NCBI GenBank assembly: GCA_903933395.1 | Contig: CAIZKA010000576.1 | Location: forward strand, 1 to 7,507 | Length of the DNA stretch: 7,507 nt | Origin: an uncultured beta proteobacterium | Lineage (GTDB): Bacteria; Pseudomonadota; Gammaproteobacteria; Burkholderiales; Rhodocyclaceae | Direction: 5' to 3' | Shown here: piece by piece, positions 1 through 5,656 of the stretch | How positions within the stretch are numbered: the first letter of the stretch is position 1 | Layout: each line of letters opens with the position of its first letter | Translations under genes and position numbers: made by a program | Notes under the pieces: generated by a model | The model's input: only the letters and a program-made list of their open reading frames with translations | The model's database searches: none | What the model was told of the DNA's origin: nothing

Positions 1-57
1 CTGCATGTGAATACAGTCGAATTCGTGGAAGGAACTGAAAATGGCATTCAAACCTAA
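1..57 (+). CDS. priB: Primosomal replication protein N (PriB), 3' end only
   Basis: Only the last 18 codons are present, in the frame starting at base 1 and ending with TAA at 55-57. The tail reads LHVNTVEFVEGTENGIQT. Its first part resembles the last beta strand of the PriB single-stranded-DNA-binding OB fold, where E. coli has a similar LHAEQIEL stretch. PriB helps PriA reload DnaB at stalled forks. Position immediately before rpsR and rplI fits the widespread rpsF-priB-rpsR-rplI operon. The last six codons run into rpsR: its ATG at 41 lies inside priB in another frame, giving a 17-base overlap. Identification rests on a short tail plus synteny, so it is probable rather than certain. The rest of the gene lies outside the window. 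Confidence 0.72.
   Translation: MHVNTVEFVEGTENGIQT
27..33 (+). promoter_or_regulatory. Ribosome binding site of rpsR, inside priB
   Basis: GGAAGGA at 27-33 lies 7 bases before the rpsR ATG. It is embedded in the final codons of priB, so ribosomes finishing priB pass over it, which favours coupled translation of the two genes. Confidence 0.7.
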
Positions 58-319
58 GAGCAAGACCGGTGTAAAGCGCAAGGACGACAAGGGCCGCAGC
101 CTGTTCAAGCGCCGCAAGTTCTGCCGCTTCACCGCAGAGAAGATCGAAGAGATCGACTACAAGGACGTCGAAATCCTCAAGGATTTCATCGCCGAGAACG
201 CCAAGATCATGCCGGCGCGCATCACCGGCACCAAGACCGGCTACCAGCGGCAGTTGTCGACCGCCATCAAGCGCGCGCGCTTCCTGGCGCTGATGCCCTA
301 CACCGACCTGCACCAGTAA
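41..319 (+). CDS. rpsR: Small ribosomal subunit protein bS18
   Basis: This 92-residue protein is a component of the 30S platform, where bS18 binds 16S rRNA together with bS6. The core from about residue 21 onward carries the family signature, with RRKFCRFTAEKIEEIDYKD near residues 24-42, PARITGTK and YQRQL in the middle, and the terminal arginine-rich helix ending in PYTD. It matches the E. coli protein closely, except that E. coli S18 is 75 residues; here about 17 extra Lys/Arg-rich residues precede the core. Such basic extensions are, as I recall, common in betaproteobacterial S18. The start at 41 is chosen because a good GGAAGGA site precedes it and the extension is in frame. It overlaps priB and is followed 14 bases later by rplI, so the genes are very likely cotranscribed. 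Confidence 0.97.
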   Translation: MAFKPKSKTGVKRKDDKGRSLFKRRKFCRFTAEKIEEIDYKDVEILKDFIAENAKIMPARITGTKTGYQRQLSTAIKRARFLALMPYTDLHQ

Positions 320-321
320 GC

Positions 322-326
322 GAGGA
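322..326 (+). promoter_or_regulatory. Ribosome binding site of rplI
   Basis: GAGGA at 322-326 lies 7 bases upstream of the rplI ATG, in the 14-base gap after the rpsR stop. It supports the start at 334. Confidence 0.65.
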
Positions 327-333
327 CGAAACC

Positions 334-783
334 ATGCAAATCATTCTGATGGAAAAAGTGGTGAACCTCGGCGGCCTCGGCGACGTGGTCAAGGTCAAGG
401 ACGGCTATGCCCGCAACTTCCTGATCCCGCAGGGCAAGGCCAAGCGCGCGACGGAAGCCAACCGCAAGGTGTTCGAAGAGAAGCGCGCCGAGCTCGAGCG
501 CATCCAGGCCGAGGCGATTGCCGCCGCGCAGGCCCAGGTCGAGAAACTCCAAGGCCTGATGTTGCAGATCACCCGCAAGACCGGTGTCGATGGTCGTCTG
601 TTCGGTTCCGTGTCGACCCACGACATCGCCGAAGCGCTTGCCGCACAGGGCTTTCAGGTCGAGAAGTCGGCTATCCGCCTGCCCGAGGGTCCGCTCAAGA
701 CCATCGGCGACACGCCGGTGCAGATCGCATTGCATACCGACGTGATCGCGACGGTCACAGTGTCGGTGCTCGGCGAACACTGA
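334..783 (+). CDS. rplI: Large ribosomal subunit protein bL9
   Basis: bL9 binds domain V of 23S rRNA near the L1 stalk and reaches across the 50S surface, helping reading-frame maintenance. At 149 residues it has the same length as the E. coli protein. The N-terminal domain shows the signature MQIILMEKVVNLGGLGDVV followed by KVKDGYARNFLIPQGKA, which is the L9 family motif. Residues of about 41-75 form the expected long charged connecting helix (EEKRAELERIQAEAIAAA). The C-terminal domain contains GRLFGSVSTHDIAEAL and ends in the beta-rich TVSVLGEH. It is the last gene of the ribosomal operon here: a strong terminator begins 21 bases after the stop codon. Confidence 0.97.
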   Translation: MQIILMEKVVNLGGLGDVVKVKDGYARNFLIPQGKAKRATEANRKVFEEKRAELERIQAEAIAAAQAQVEKLQGLMLQITRKTGVDGRLFGSVSTHDIAEALAAQGFQVEKSAIRLPEGPLKTIGDTPVQIALHTDVIATVTVSVLGEH

Positions 784-804
784 ACCGCCGCAAGGCATCG
801 AATG

Positions 805-837
805 CGGGCCGCCGGCGAAAGCCGGCGGCCCGTTTTT
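805..837 (+). terminator. Rho-independent terminator after rplI
   Basis: A perfect 12-bp GC-rich stem pairs 805-816 with 821-832 (left arm CGGGCCGCCGGC), closed by a GAAA tetraloop at 817-820. Five T residues follow at 833-837. This is a textbook intrinsic terminator and marks the end of the priB-rpsR-rplI transcript. Confidence 0.92.
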
Positions 838-839
838 AT

Positions 840-904
840 GTCCGCGCCGTAGGCGCGGACGGTATCCCCTTGTGGGGTTTGTCCGTGCCAAAAGCGCGGA
901 CGGT
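840..904. repeat. Pair of palindromic extragenic units (REP-like)
   Basis: Two near-copies of one palindromic unit are spaced 41 bp apart. Unit 1 (840-863) pairs GTCCGCGCC at 840-848 with GGCGCGGAC at 852-860, a perfect 9-bp stem with a GTA loop, followed by GGT. Unit 2 (881-904) pairs GTCCGTGC at 881-888 with GCGCGGAC at 894-901, eight pairs with one G-U, loop CAAAA, again followed by GGT. Between them lies a small CCCC-TTGT-GGGG hairpin at 866-877. The arms can also pair across units. The arrangement resembles a tandem REP/BIME element, but I do not recognise a named family. Confidence 0.55.
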
Positions 905-934
905 TTTCCATTTCGGCTTGTGCGCTGCAAGAAA

Positions 935-989
935 CGCTCCACTGCATTTGCACAGCTTGTCCACAGCATTTCCACAGCTTGTCCCCTTA
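935..989 (+). promoter_or_regulatory. 11-bp-periodic DnaA-box-like array upstream of dnaB
   Basis: Consecutive 11-mers read ATTTGCACAGC (946-956), TTGTCCACAGC (957-967) and ATTTCCACAGC (968-978). They are flanked by degenerate units at 935-945 (CGCTCCACTGC) and 979-989 (TTGTCCCCTTA). A 19-bp block at 944-962 is repeated at 966-984 with one mismatch. TTGTCCACA at 957-965 differs from the DnaA box consensus TTATNCACA at one position; the flanking ones differ at two. The near-helical spacing and placement against the candidate dnaB promoter suggest a regulatory binding array. Binding by DnaA is inference. Confidence 0.45.
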
Positions 990-1015
990 TCAGGAGGCGC
1001 ACAGCGGGGTAGACT
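987..1015 (+). promoter_or_regulatory. Candidate sigma-70 promoter of dnaB
   Basis: TTATCA at 987-992 (four of six matches to TTGACA), a 17-bp spacer, and TAGACT at 1010-1015 (four of six matches to TATAAT) predict a start near 1022 and a very short leader. It lies directly downstream of the periodic array and downstream of the rplI terminator, so dnaB would have its own promoter. This is a weak consensus match by eye. Confidence 0.35.
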
Positions 1016-1039
1016 CCGTGCTTCACATCGGAGACCGCG

Positions 1040-2446
1040 ATGGCCCAGATACGTGCTTTCAATCCCCCCCAGCCAGTTGATTCCCAAGTCGCTGCGCTGA
1101 AACTTCCCCCCCATTCCATCGAGGCCGAGCAGTCGCTGATCGGCGGCCTGCTGATCGACAACGCCGCCTGGGACCGCATCGGCGACGTGGTGCGCGAGAC
1201 CGACTTTTATCGCGACGATCATCGAAGAATCTTCCGCCACATCGGCAAGCTGATCCAGATGGGGCGTCCCGCGGATGTGGTGACGGTGTATGAGTCGATC
1301 GAACAGTCGAACGAGGTCGATCAGACCGGCGGCCTCGGTTACCTGGGCGAGATCGCCAATGCCACGCCGTCGGCGGCGAACATCCGCCGCTATGCCGAGA
1401 TCGTGCGCGAGCGCGCCATCCTGCGCCAATTGGTCACCGTGGGCGACGAAATCGCCGGCAATGCGCTGAATCCCGCCGGGCGCGATGTCAAGGCGTTGCT
1501 CGACGATGCCGAACAGCGCATCTTCCAGATCGCCGAAGCCGGCAATCGCAGCAACAACGGCTTCGTGCCGATCCAGCCCTTGCTGGGCGAGGTCGTCGAG
1601 CGCATGGAAACCCTGCTGGCGCGCGACAGCCAGTCCGACATTACCGGCGTGGCGACGGGCTTCGTCGATCTCGACCGCCTGACCGCTGGTCTGCAGCCGG
1701 GCGACATGCTGGTGGTTGCCGGGCGCCCGTCCATGGGCAAAACCGCGTTTGCGCTGAACATCGCCGAGCATGTCGGCGTCGAACTCAGGCTGCCGGTGGC
1801 GATCTTCAGCCTGGAAATGTCCGGCCCGCAACTCGCCACGCGCTTCCTGTCCTCGGTCGGGCGAATCGACCAGACCAAGCTGCGTACCGGCCGCCTGACG
1901 GATGACGAATGGGATCGCATGACGGTGGCGCTTGGCAAGCTGCACGAGGCGCCGATCCACATCGACGAGACGGGCGCGATCAACTCCACCGACCTGCGCG
2001 CCCGCGCGCGGCGCCTGCACCGGCAATTCGGCAAGCTCGGCCTGATCATCATCGACTACCTGCAGCTGATGAGTTCGAACCACGACGGCGAGAACCGCGC
2101 CACCGAAATTTCAGAAATATCACGTTCGATCAAGGCCCTGGCCAAGGAGCTGCAGGTGCCGATCATCGCCCTTTCGCAGCTCTCAAGAAAGGTCGAGGAA
2201 CGCAATGACAAGCGCCCGCTGATGAGCGATCTGCGCGAATCCGGCGCCATCGAGCAGGATGCCGACATCATCATGATGATGTATCGGGAGGAGTACTACA
2301 AACCCGATACCCAGGACAAAGGCATTGCCGAGGTCATCATTGCCAAGCATCGCAACGGTCCCACCGACACCGTGCGCCTGACCTTCCTCGGCGAATACAC
2401 GAAATTCGAGAATTTCGCTTCAGGTTCCGCCGGCCATCGAGGCTGA
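1040..2446 (+). CDS. dnaB: Replicative DNA helicase DnaB
   Basis: DnaB is the hexameric 5'-3' helicase that unwinds DNA at the replication fork and recruits primase. The 468 residues match the E. coli length (471). The N-terminal helical domain begins at about residue 22 (LPPHSIEAEQSLIGGLLID) and runs to about 125. After the linker, the RecA-like ATPase domain starts near 200 with TGFVDLDRLTAGLQPGD. It shows Walker A GRPSMGKT at 228-235, Walker B LIIIDYLQLM at 335-344, LSQLSRKVEER at 378-388, and DLRESGAIEQDAD at 397-409. There is no intein or frameshift. CGGAGA at 1029-1034, 5 bases upstream, supports the ATG at 1040. The gene is separated from rplI by a terminator and an unusual repeat-rich region, and converges on the PhoH gene with only 45 bases between the stops. 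No clear terminator is visible in that gap. Confidence 0.97.
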   Translation: MAQIRAFNPPQPVDSQVAALKLPPHSIEAEQSLIGGLLIDNAAWDRIGDVVRETDFYRDDHRRIFRHIGKLIQMGRPADVVTVYESIEQSNEVDQTGGLGYLGEIANATPSAANIRRYAEIVRERAILRQLVTVGDEIAGNALNPAGRDVKALLDDAEQRIFQIAEAGNRSNNGFVPIQPLLGEVVERMETLLARDSQSDITGVATGFVDLDRLTAGLQPGDMLVVAGRPSMGKTAFALNIAEHVGVELRLPVAIFSLEMSGPQLATRFLSSVGRIDQTKLRTGRLTDDEWDRMTVALGKLHEAPIHIDETGAINSTDLRARARRLHRQFGKLGLIIIDYLQLMSSNHDGENRATEISEISRSIKALAKELQVPIIALSQLSRKVEERNDKRPLMSDLRESGAIEQDADIIMMMYREEYYKPDTQDKGIAEVIIAKHRNGPTDTVRLTFLGEYTKFENFASGSAGHRG

Positions 2447-2491
2447 CGGCGACTGCCGGTCGCGCCCTGAATTCCGAGGGACCCCCCGGCT

Positions 2492-3943
2492 TTACAGCAC
2501 TTCCGCCGCGTGATCCGCCAGCCGCGAGCGCTCGCCGCGCTGCAGCGTGACATGGCCCGAATGCGACCAGCCCTTGAAGCGATCCACGACGTAGGTCAGG
2601 CCTGAACTGCCTTCGGTCAGGTAGGGCGTGTCGATCTGGGCGATGTTGCCGAGGCACACCACCTTGGTGCCGGGGCCGGCGCGGGTAATCAGGGTCTTCA
2701 TCTGCTTCGGCGTCAGGTTCTGCGCCTCGTCGATGATGAGGAACTTGTTCATGAAGGTGCGCCCGCGCATGAAGTTGAGCGACTTGATCTTGATCCGGTT
2801 GCGGATCAGATCCATGGTCGCGGCGCGCCCCCAGTCACCGCCGTAGCTGCCGGCACCCGCGCCGGGCCCGCCGGCCGGAGTTTCGGCCGGCTTGTTGAGT
2901 ACCTCGAGGTTGTCTTCCAGCGCGCCCATCCAGGGCGTCATCTTTTCTTCTTCAGTGCCGGGCAGGAAGCCGATGTCCTCGCCGACGGGCACGGTGACGC
3001 GGGTGATGATGATCTCGGCGAAGAGCTTGGTCTCCAGCGTTTGCGTCAGGGCGGCGGCCAGCGTCAGCAGGGTCTTGCCGGTACCGGCTTGGCCGAGCAG
3101 GGTGACGAAGTCGATCTCGGGATTCATCAGCAGGTTGAGGGCAAAGTTCTGCTCGCGGTTGCGCGCGGTGATGCCCCAGACGGCATTCTTGGCATGGCTG
3201 TAGTCGATCAGGGTCTCGAGTTCCGCCGTCTTGCCGGCGCCGACTCTTACCCACGCCTGTAGCGGCTGCGGGCCTTCCTGCCAGACGAACTCATTGACCA
3301 GCAGTTCGGGGCAGAGCGGACCCTTGACACGGTAATAGGTGCGGCTGTCCTTTTTCCAGGATTCCAGTCCCTTGCTGTGCTTGTCCCAGAAATCAGCCGG
3401 CAGTTCGAGGGTGCCGGTGTAGAGGAGATCGGTATCCTCCAGCACCTTGTCATTGAAATAATCCTGTGCCTCGAGACCCAGCGCACGGGCCTTGATGCGC
3501 ATGTTGATGTCTTTGGAGACAAGGATGACCGGCCGCTTGGGATACTTCTGGCCGAGAAACATCACTACGCCGATGATCTGGTTGTCGGCCTTGGCCGTCG
3601 GCAGCGAAATAGGCAGGACGCCGTTGATGGCTTCGGTCTGCAGAAACAGGTGGCCGGTGGCCAATTCGCGTGAAGGGCCGGTGAGGTCGATGCCGTCGGC
3701 CATGTCGTGCTCGGCGCCGGAGACGATCTCGTCGAGCAGACGGCTGGTCTGGCGCGCGTTGCGGGCGACTTCCGACATGCCTTTCTTGTTGGCGTCGAGT
3801 TCCTCGAGCGTCATCATCGGCACATAGATGTCGTGCTCCTCGAAGCGGAACAGGCTCAGGGGATCATGCATCAGCACATTGGTGTCGAGCACGAACAGCT
3901 TCGTCGTTGCGTTCTTTGCAATCTTGGTCCGCTTGGCGTTCAT
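2492..3943 (-). CDS. PIN-PhoH fusion ATPase (PhoH2-type predicted RNA helicase/nuclease)
   Basis: The 483-residue protein fuses two domains. The N-terminal PIN nuclease domain (about 15-160) begins KLFVLDTNVLMHDP and has acidic candidates for the metal site at D20, D120 (ADNQII) and D145 (SKDINMR). The C-terminal PhoH P-loop ATPase (about 245-475) has Walker A GQAGTGKT at 284-291, the GEDIGFLPGTEEEKMTPWMG block near 321-340, Walker B FLIIDEAQN at 401-409, and a terminal LQRGERSRLADHAAEVL. A glycine-rich stretch at about 357-370 interrupts the ATPase domain. Proteins of this architecture (PhoH2, Bacillus YlaK-like) are cytoplasmic, and the mycobacterial member was reported to unwind and cleave RNA; the activity here is inferred. 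It differs from E. coli YbeZ, which lacks the PIN domain. GAGG lies 5 bases before the ATG. It is convergent with dnaB and downstream of bcp. Confidence 0.9.
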   Translation of the reverse strand: MNAKRTKIAKNATTKLFVLDTNVLMHDPLSLFRFEEHDIYVPMMTLEELDANKKGMSEVARNARQTSRLLDEIVSGAEHDMADGIDLTGPSRELATGHLFLQTEAINGVLPISLPTAKADNQIIGVVMFLGQKYPKRPVILVSKDINMRIKARALGLEAQDYFNDKVLEDTDLLYTGTLELPADFWDKHSKGLESWKKDSRTYYRVKGPLCPELLVNEFVWQEGPQPLQAWVRVGAGKTAELETLIDYSHAKNAVWGITARNREQNFALNLLMNPEIDFVTLLGQAGTGKTLLTLAAALTQTLETKLFAEIIITRVTVPVGEDIGFLPGTEEEKMTPWMGALEDNLEVLNKPAETPAGGPGAGAGSYGGDWGRAATMDLIRNRIKIKSLNFMRGRTFMNKFLIIDEAQNLTPKQMKTLITRAGPGTKVVCLGNIAQIDTPYLTEGSSGLTYVVDRFKGWSHSGHVTLQRGERSRLADHAAEVL

Positions 3944-4007
3944 GAAGGCCTCAAGGCAGGGTGACAGGCTGAAGATAGCCAGCCGGGTTGTTGCGGAAGA
4001 TCAAAGG

Positions 4008-4029
4008 CAGGACCCGAATCCGGGCCCTG
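4008..4029 (-). terminator. Weak terminator-like hairpin downstream of bcp
   Basis: Read on the minus strand, CAGGGCCCG pairs with CGGGTCCTG (nine pairs, one G-U) around a GATT loop. It is followed by CCTTTGATC, a poor T-run. It sits 20 bases after the bcp stop and 64 bases before the PhoH gene start, so it may end or attenuate the deacetylase-bcp transcript. The short T-tract keeps confidence low. Confidence 0.4.
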
Positions 4030-4049
4030 TTCCGGATTACTGAGCCCGA

Positions 4050-4541
4050 TCACAGCTTGCGCACGGCTTCCAGCACCGCGGCGGCGTTGCCATCTGCCCT
4101 GGTCGAGCGCCACTCCCGGCGCAGGATGCCGTCGGCGTCGATGAGGAAGGTGCTGCGCTCGATGCCGAGCACCTTCTTGCCATACAGCATCTTGTTCTTG
4201 ACCACGTCGAACATGCGGCAAAGCACGCCTTCGATATCGGAGATCAGTTCGAAGGGAAGCCCCAGCCTGGCCTTGAAGCCTTCATGCGATTTCAGCGAAT
4301 CGCGTGAAACGCCGACCACTGTGCAGCCGGCCCTGGCGAATTCGCCATGCAGGTCGCGGAACTGCTGCGCCTGGGTGGTGCAGCCCGGGGTGTTGTCCTT
4401 GGGATAGAAATACAGGACCAGCGGCTTGCCCTGAAAGGCGGAAAGGGTGAATTCGCCACCGGTGGCAGGGACGCTGAAATCCGGGACACGCAGCCCGATG
4501 GCTGATGGGGGCGGGGGATTGGCGGTAAATATTACGGTCAT
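4050..4541 (-). CDS. bcp: Thiol peroxidase, Bcp/PrxQ-type peroxiredoxin
   Basis: Bcp-type peroxiredoxins reduce hydrogen peroxide and organic hydroperoxides in the cytoplasm using thioredoxin or similar donors. The 163 residues form a single AhpC/TSA thioredoxin-fold domain. The active-site motif YFYPKDNTPGCTT places the peroxidatic cysteine at C54, with T51 in the usual P-x-x-x-T-x-x-C pattern, and a distal GIERSTFLID contains the conserved arginine. The resolving cysteine found five residues after the peroxidatic one in E. coli Bcp is Q59 here; the other cysteines are C73 and C108. The protein may therefore act as a 1-Cys enzyme or use another partner. The start at 4541 is supported by GGAAGGAA upstream and by its ATGA overlap with the deacetylase stop, implying translational coupling. 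The N-terminus is a few residues longer than typical (about 155). Confidence 0.94.
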   Translation of the reverse strand: MTVIFTANPPPPSAIGLRVPDFSVPATGGEFTLSAFQGKPLVLYFYPKDNTPGCTTQAQQFRDLHGEFARAGCTVVGVSRDSLKSHEGFKARLGLPFELISDIEGVLCRMFDVVKNKMLYGKKVLGIERSTFLIDADGILRREWRSTRADGNAAAVLEAVRKL

Positions 4542-5476
4542 GCAGCTTCCTTCCAGGTTGACAGAAATTCCTCGCCCTGCAGCAGCAAACGGCCTGTGCG
4601 GCCGGGGATGTCACCCCGGATCATTTCGTGGCGAGGCAGCAACGCCGGGTCGAGCGCGTCGCGCATCCTGCCCAGCGATACCAGTTCGTAGCCCTGTTCG
4701 CGCCAGCCTGTCAGCAGGAGCTCGAGGGTGTCGCCGAACTTGAGCCCTTCAAGTTCGGCGTGCAGCGTGAAAACGTGGTCGCGATCCGTCGCATTGGTTG
4801 CGGTTTTCGCGGTGAGCTGCAGCAAGTGCAGGTGTACATTGTCCGCCGTGATGTCGTCCATGCCGATCAGTTCGTCCAGTGTCGGCAGGGTGGTCGGCAG
4901 TTGCGGGCAGGCCACGATTTCGCCGTTCCATACCGGCACGAAGGGATGCGTGCCGCGGCAGTCCGAGGCCCAGCGATAGCCCAGGCGCTGGGTCAGGCGC
5001 AGTGCGTGCGGGTTCATTTGCCAGCCGGCGGCGCCGTGACCGGGTGCCTCGCTGCCGAATATCTCGAAATAGCGCTCGTGGGCCCGCCGCATCTCGATTT
5101 CAGTCCAGGCGGGTTTGGCTCGCTCGACCTCGTTCTGCCACTTGACGCGGTCCCAGCAGTGGATCGCGGCTTCGAAGCCGGCATCGCGCGTCGCGTGCAT
5201 GATGTCGGCACCGCGCCGCCCGATGTCCGGGCCAGGCAGCAGGGTGCCGTACATCAGCGTCTTGATGCCGTAGCGGGAGACTGCCGAGGTGCCATGGACC
5301 TTTCTCATGACGCCCGGGCGAAAGCTGCGCCCGATGGCGCGGCCCGTGTGATCGGGGCCGAGCGAGAAGAGGAAGCTGGCGTCGGCACTGTGGCGACGCA
5401 AGATTTCCACCAGGCGGGGCACACCCTGCTGGGTGCCCCGCCAGGTATCGACATCGATCTTGAGTGCAATTTTCAT
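4538..5476 (-). CDS. ArnD-like polysaccharide deacetylase family protein
   Basis: The 312 residues align by eye with ArnD, the inner-membrane-associated enzyme that deformylates undecaprenyl-phosphate 4-formamido-arabinose in lipid A modification. Shared landmarks are KIDVDTWRGTQQGVPRLVEIL at the N-terminus (D8, D10), the HCWD block at 106-109, AAGW at 149-152, SDCRG at 171-175, PTTLPTLDELIG near 194-205, TLHAELEG at 237-244 and a terminal RGDIPGRTG. They correspond to NodB motifs 1-5. In the second motif E. coli has His-Ala-Trp-Asp-His, whereas here the last position is R110, so one expected metal ligand is missing. ATG at 5476 is preferred over an in-frame ATG at 5536 because homology begins there. 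No good Shine-Dalgarno precedes it, but a short reading frame stops 7 bases upstream. It overlaps bcp by four bases. True substrate unknown; no other arn gene is in the window. Confidence 0.85.
   Translation of the reverse strand: MKIALKIDVDTWRGTQQGVPRLVEILRRHSADASFLFSLGPDHTGRAIGRSFRPGVMRKVHGTSAVSRYGIKTLMYGTLLPGPDIGRRGADIMHATRDAGFEAAIHCWDRVKWQNEVERAKPAWTEIEMRRAHERYFEIFGSEAPGHGAAGWQMNPHALRLTQRLGYRWASDCRGTHPFVPVWNGEIVACPQLPTTLPTLDELIGMDDITADNVHLHLLQLTAKTATNATDRDHVFTLHAELEGLKFGDTLELLLTGWREQGYELVSLGRMRDALDPALLPRHEMIRGDIPGRTGRLLLQGEEFLSTWKEAA
4549..4554 (-). promoter_or_regulatory. Ribosome binding site of bcp
   Basis: GGAAGG on the minus strand, inside the last codons of the deacetylase gene, sits 7 bases before the bcp ATG. 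It supports the chosen start and coupling of the two genes. Confidence 0.65.
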
Positions 5477-5483
5477 CAGCGAG

Positions 5484-5564
5484 TCAGACCGTCGGCTTGC
5501 CGCAGGTATTTGCGAGACGCCGGCCGATCGGGCCATTGATGCCGGGGATGAGAATCTTCTTCAT
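5484..5564 (-). pseudogene. Possible relic of an NAD-dependent epimerase gene (or 26-residue leader ORF)
   Basis: A short frame starting at ATG 5564 encodes MKKILIPGINGPIGRRLA plus eight residues and stops at 5484-5486, 7 bases before the deacetylase ATG. The start matches the Rossmann opening of extended-SDR epimerases, whose typical form is MKK-hydrophobic-GxNGxIG, as in the dehydrogenase half of ArnA. The remaining roughly 300 residues are missing. In aminoarabinose clusters such an epimerase gene commonly lies close upstream of arnD, so an internal deletion leaving the first codons is a plausible reading. Alternatively it is a translated leader peptide feeding ribosomes to the deacetylase, which lacks its own clear binding site. 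No strong Shine-Dalgarno precedes this frame either. The resemblance is short and could be chance. Confidence 0.4.
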
Positions 5565-5643
5565 GGCAGGGATAGTGCGGGGCTTCCGGGAATTGCGGTG
5601 GTCTGGCAGCGAGCCGGGTCGGGTGCCGCCGCCAAACCCGCTA

Positions 5644-5649
5644 ATTCTA
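5644..5649 (-). promoter_or_regulatory. Possible -10 element for the deacetylase-bcp unit
   Basis: TAGAAT on the minus strand matches the sigma-70 -10 consensus at five of six positions and lies in the otherwise GC-rich gap after the DUF498 gene. I find no convincing -35 element at 16-18 bp. A start near 5637 would give a leader of about 160 bases to the deacetylase, or about 73 to the short upstream frame. Confidence 0.25.
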
Positions 5650-5656
5650 CCGCGAG

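Noticed and set aside
836..2083. A 415-codon open frame on the minus strand opposite dnaB, plus a 293-codon one at 298-1179
   Set aside because: They lie antisense to strongly conserved rplI and dnaB, have low-complexity composition typical of GC-rich shadow frames, and show no recognisable domain.
2447..2491. Terminator between the convergent dnaB and PhoH genes
   Set aside because: The best hairpin (2474-2489) has a mismatch and a very short loop, with no T-run on either strand; nothing convincing.
3222..3245. GAGKT in the PIN-PhoH linker (residues 236-238 carry GKT) as a second P-loop
   Set aside because: The surrounding residues do not fit GxxxxGKT in a Walker fold; the real Walker A is at 284-291.
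5477..5536. In-frame upstream ATG (5536) extending the deacetylase by 20 residues
   Set aside because: The extension has no similarity to ArnD, whereas homology starts at MKIALKIDVDT; the upstream bases look like a relic of another frame.
4628..5539. A 303-codon plus-strand open frame opposite the deacetylase
   Set aside because: The minus strand carries all the deacetylase motifs; the plus frame has no domain and lies antisense to it.
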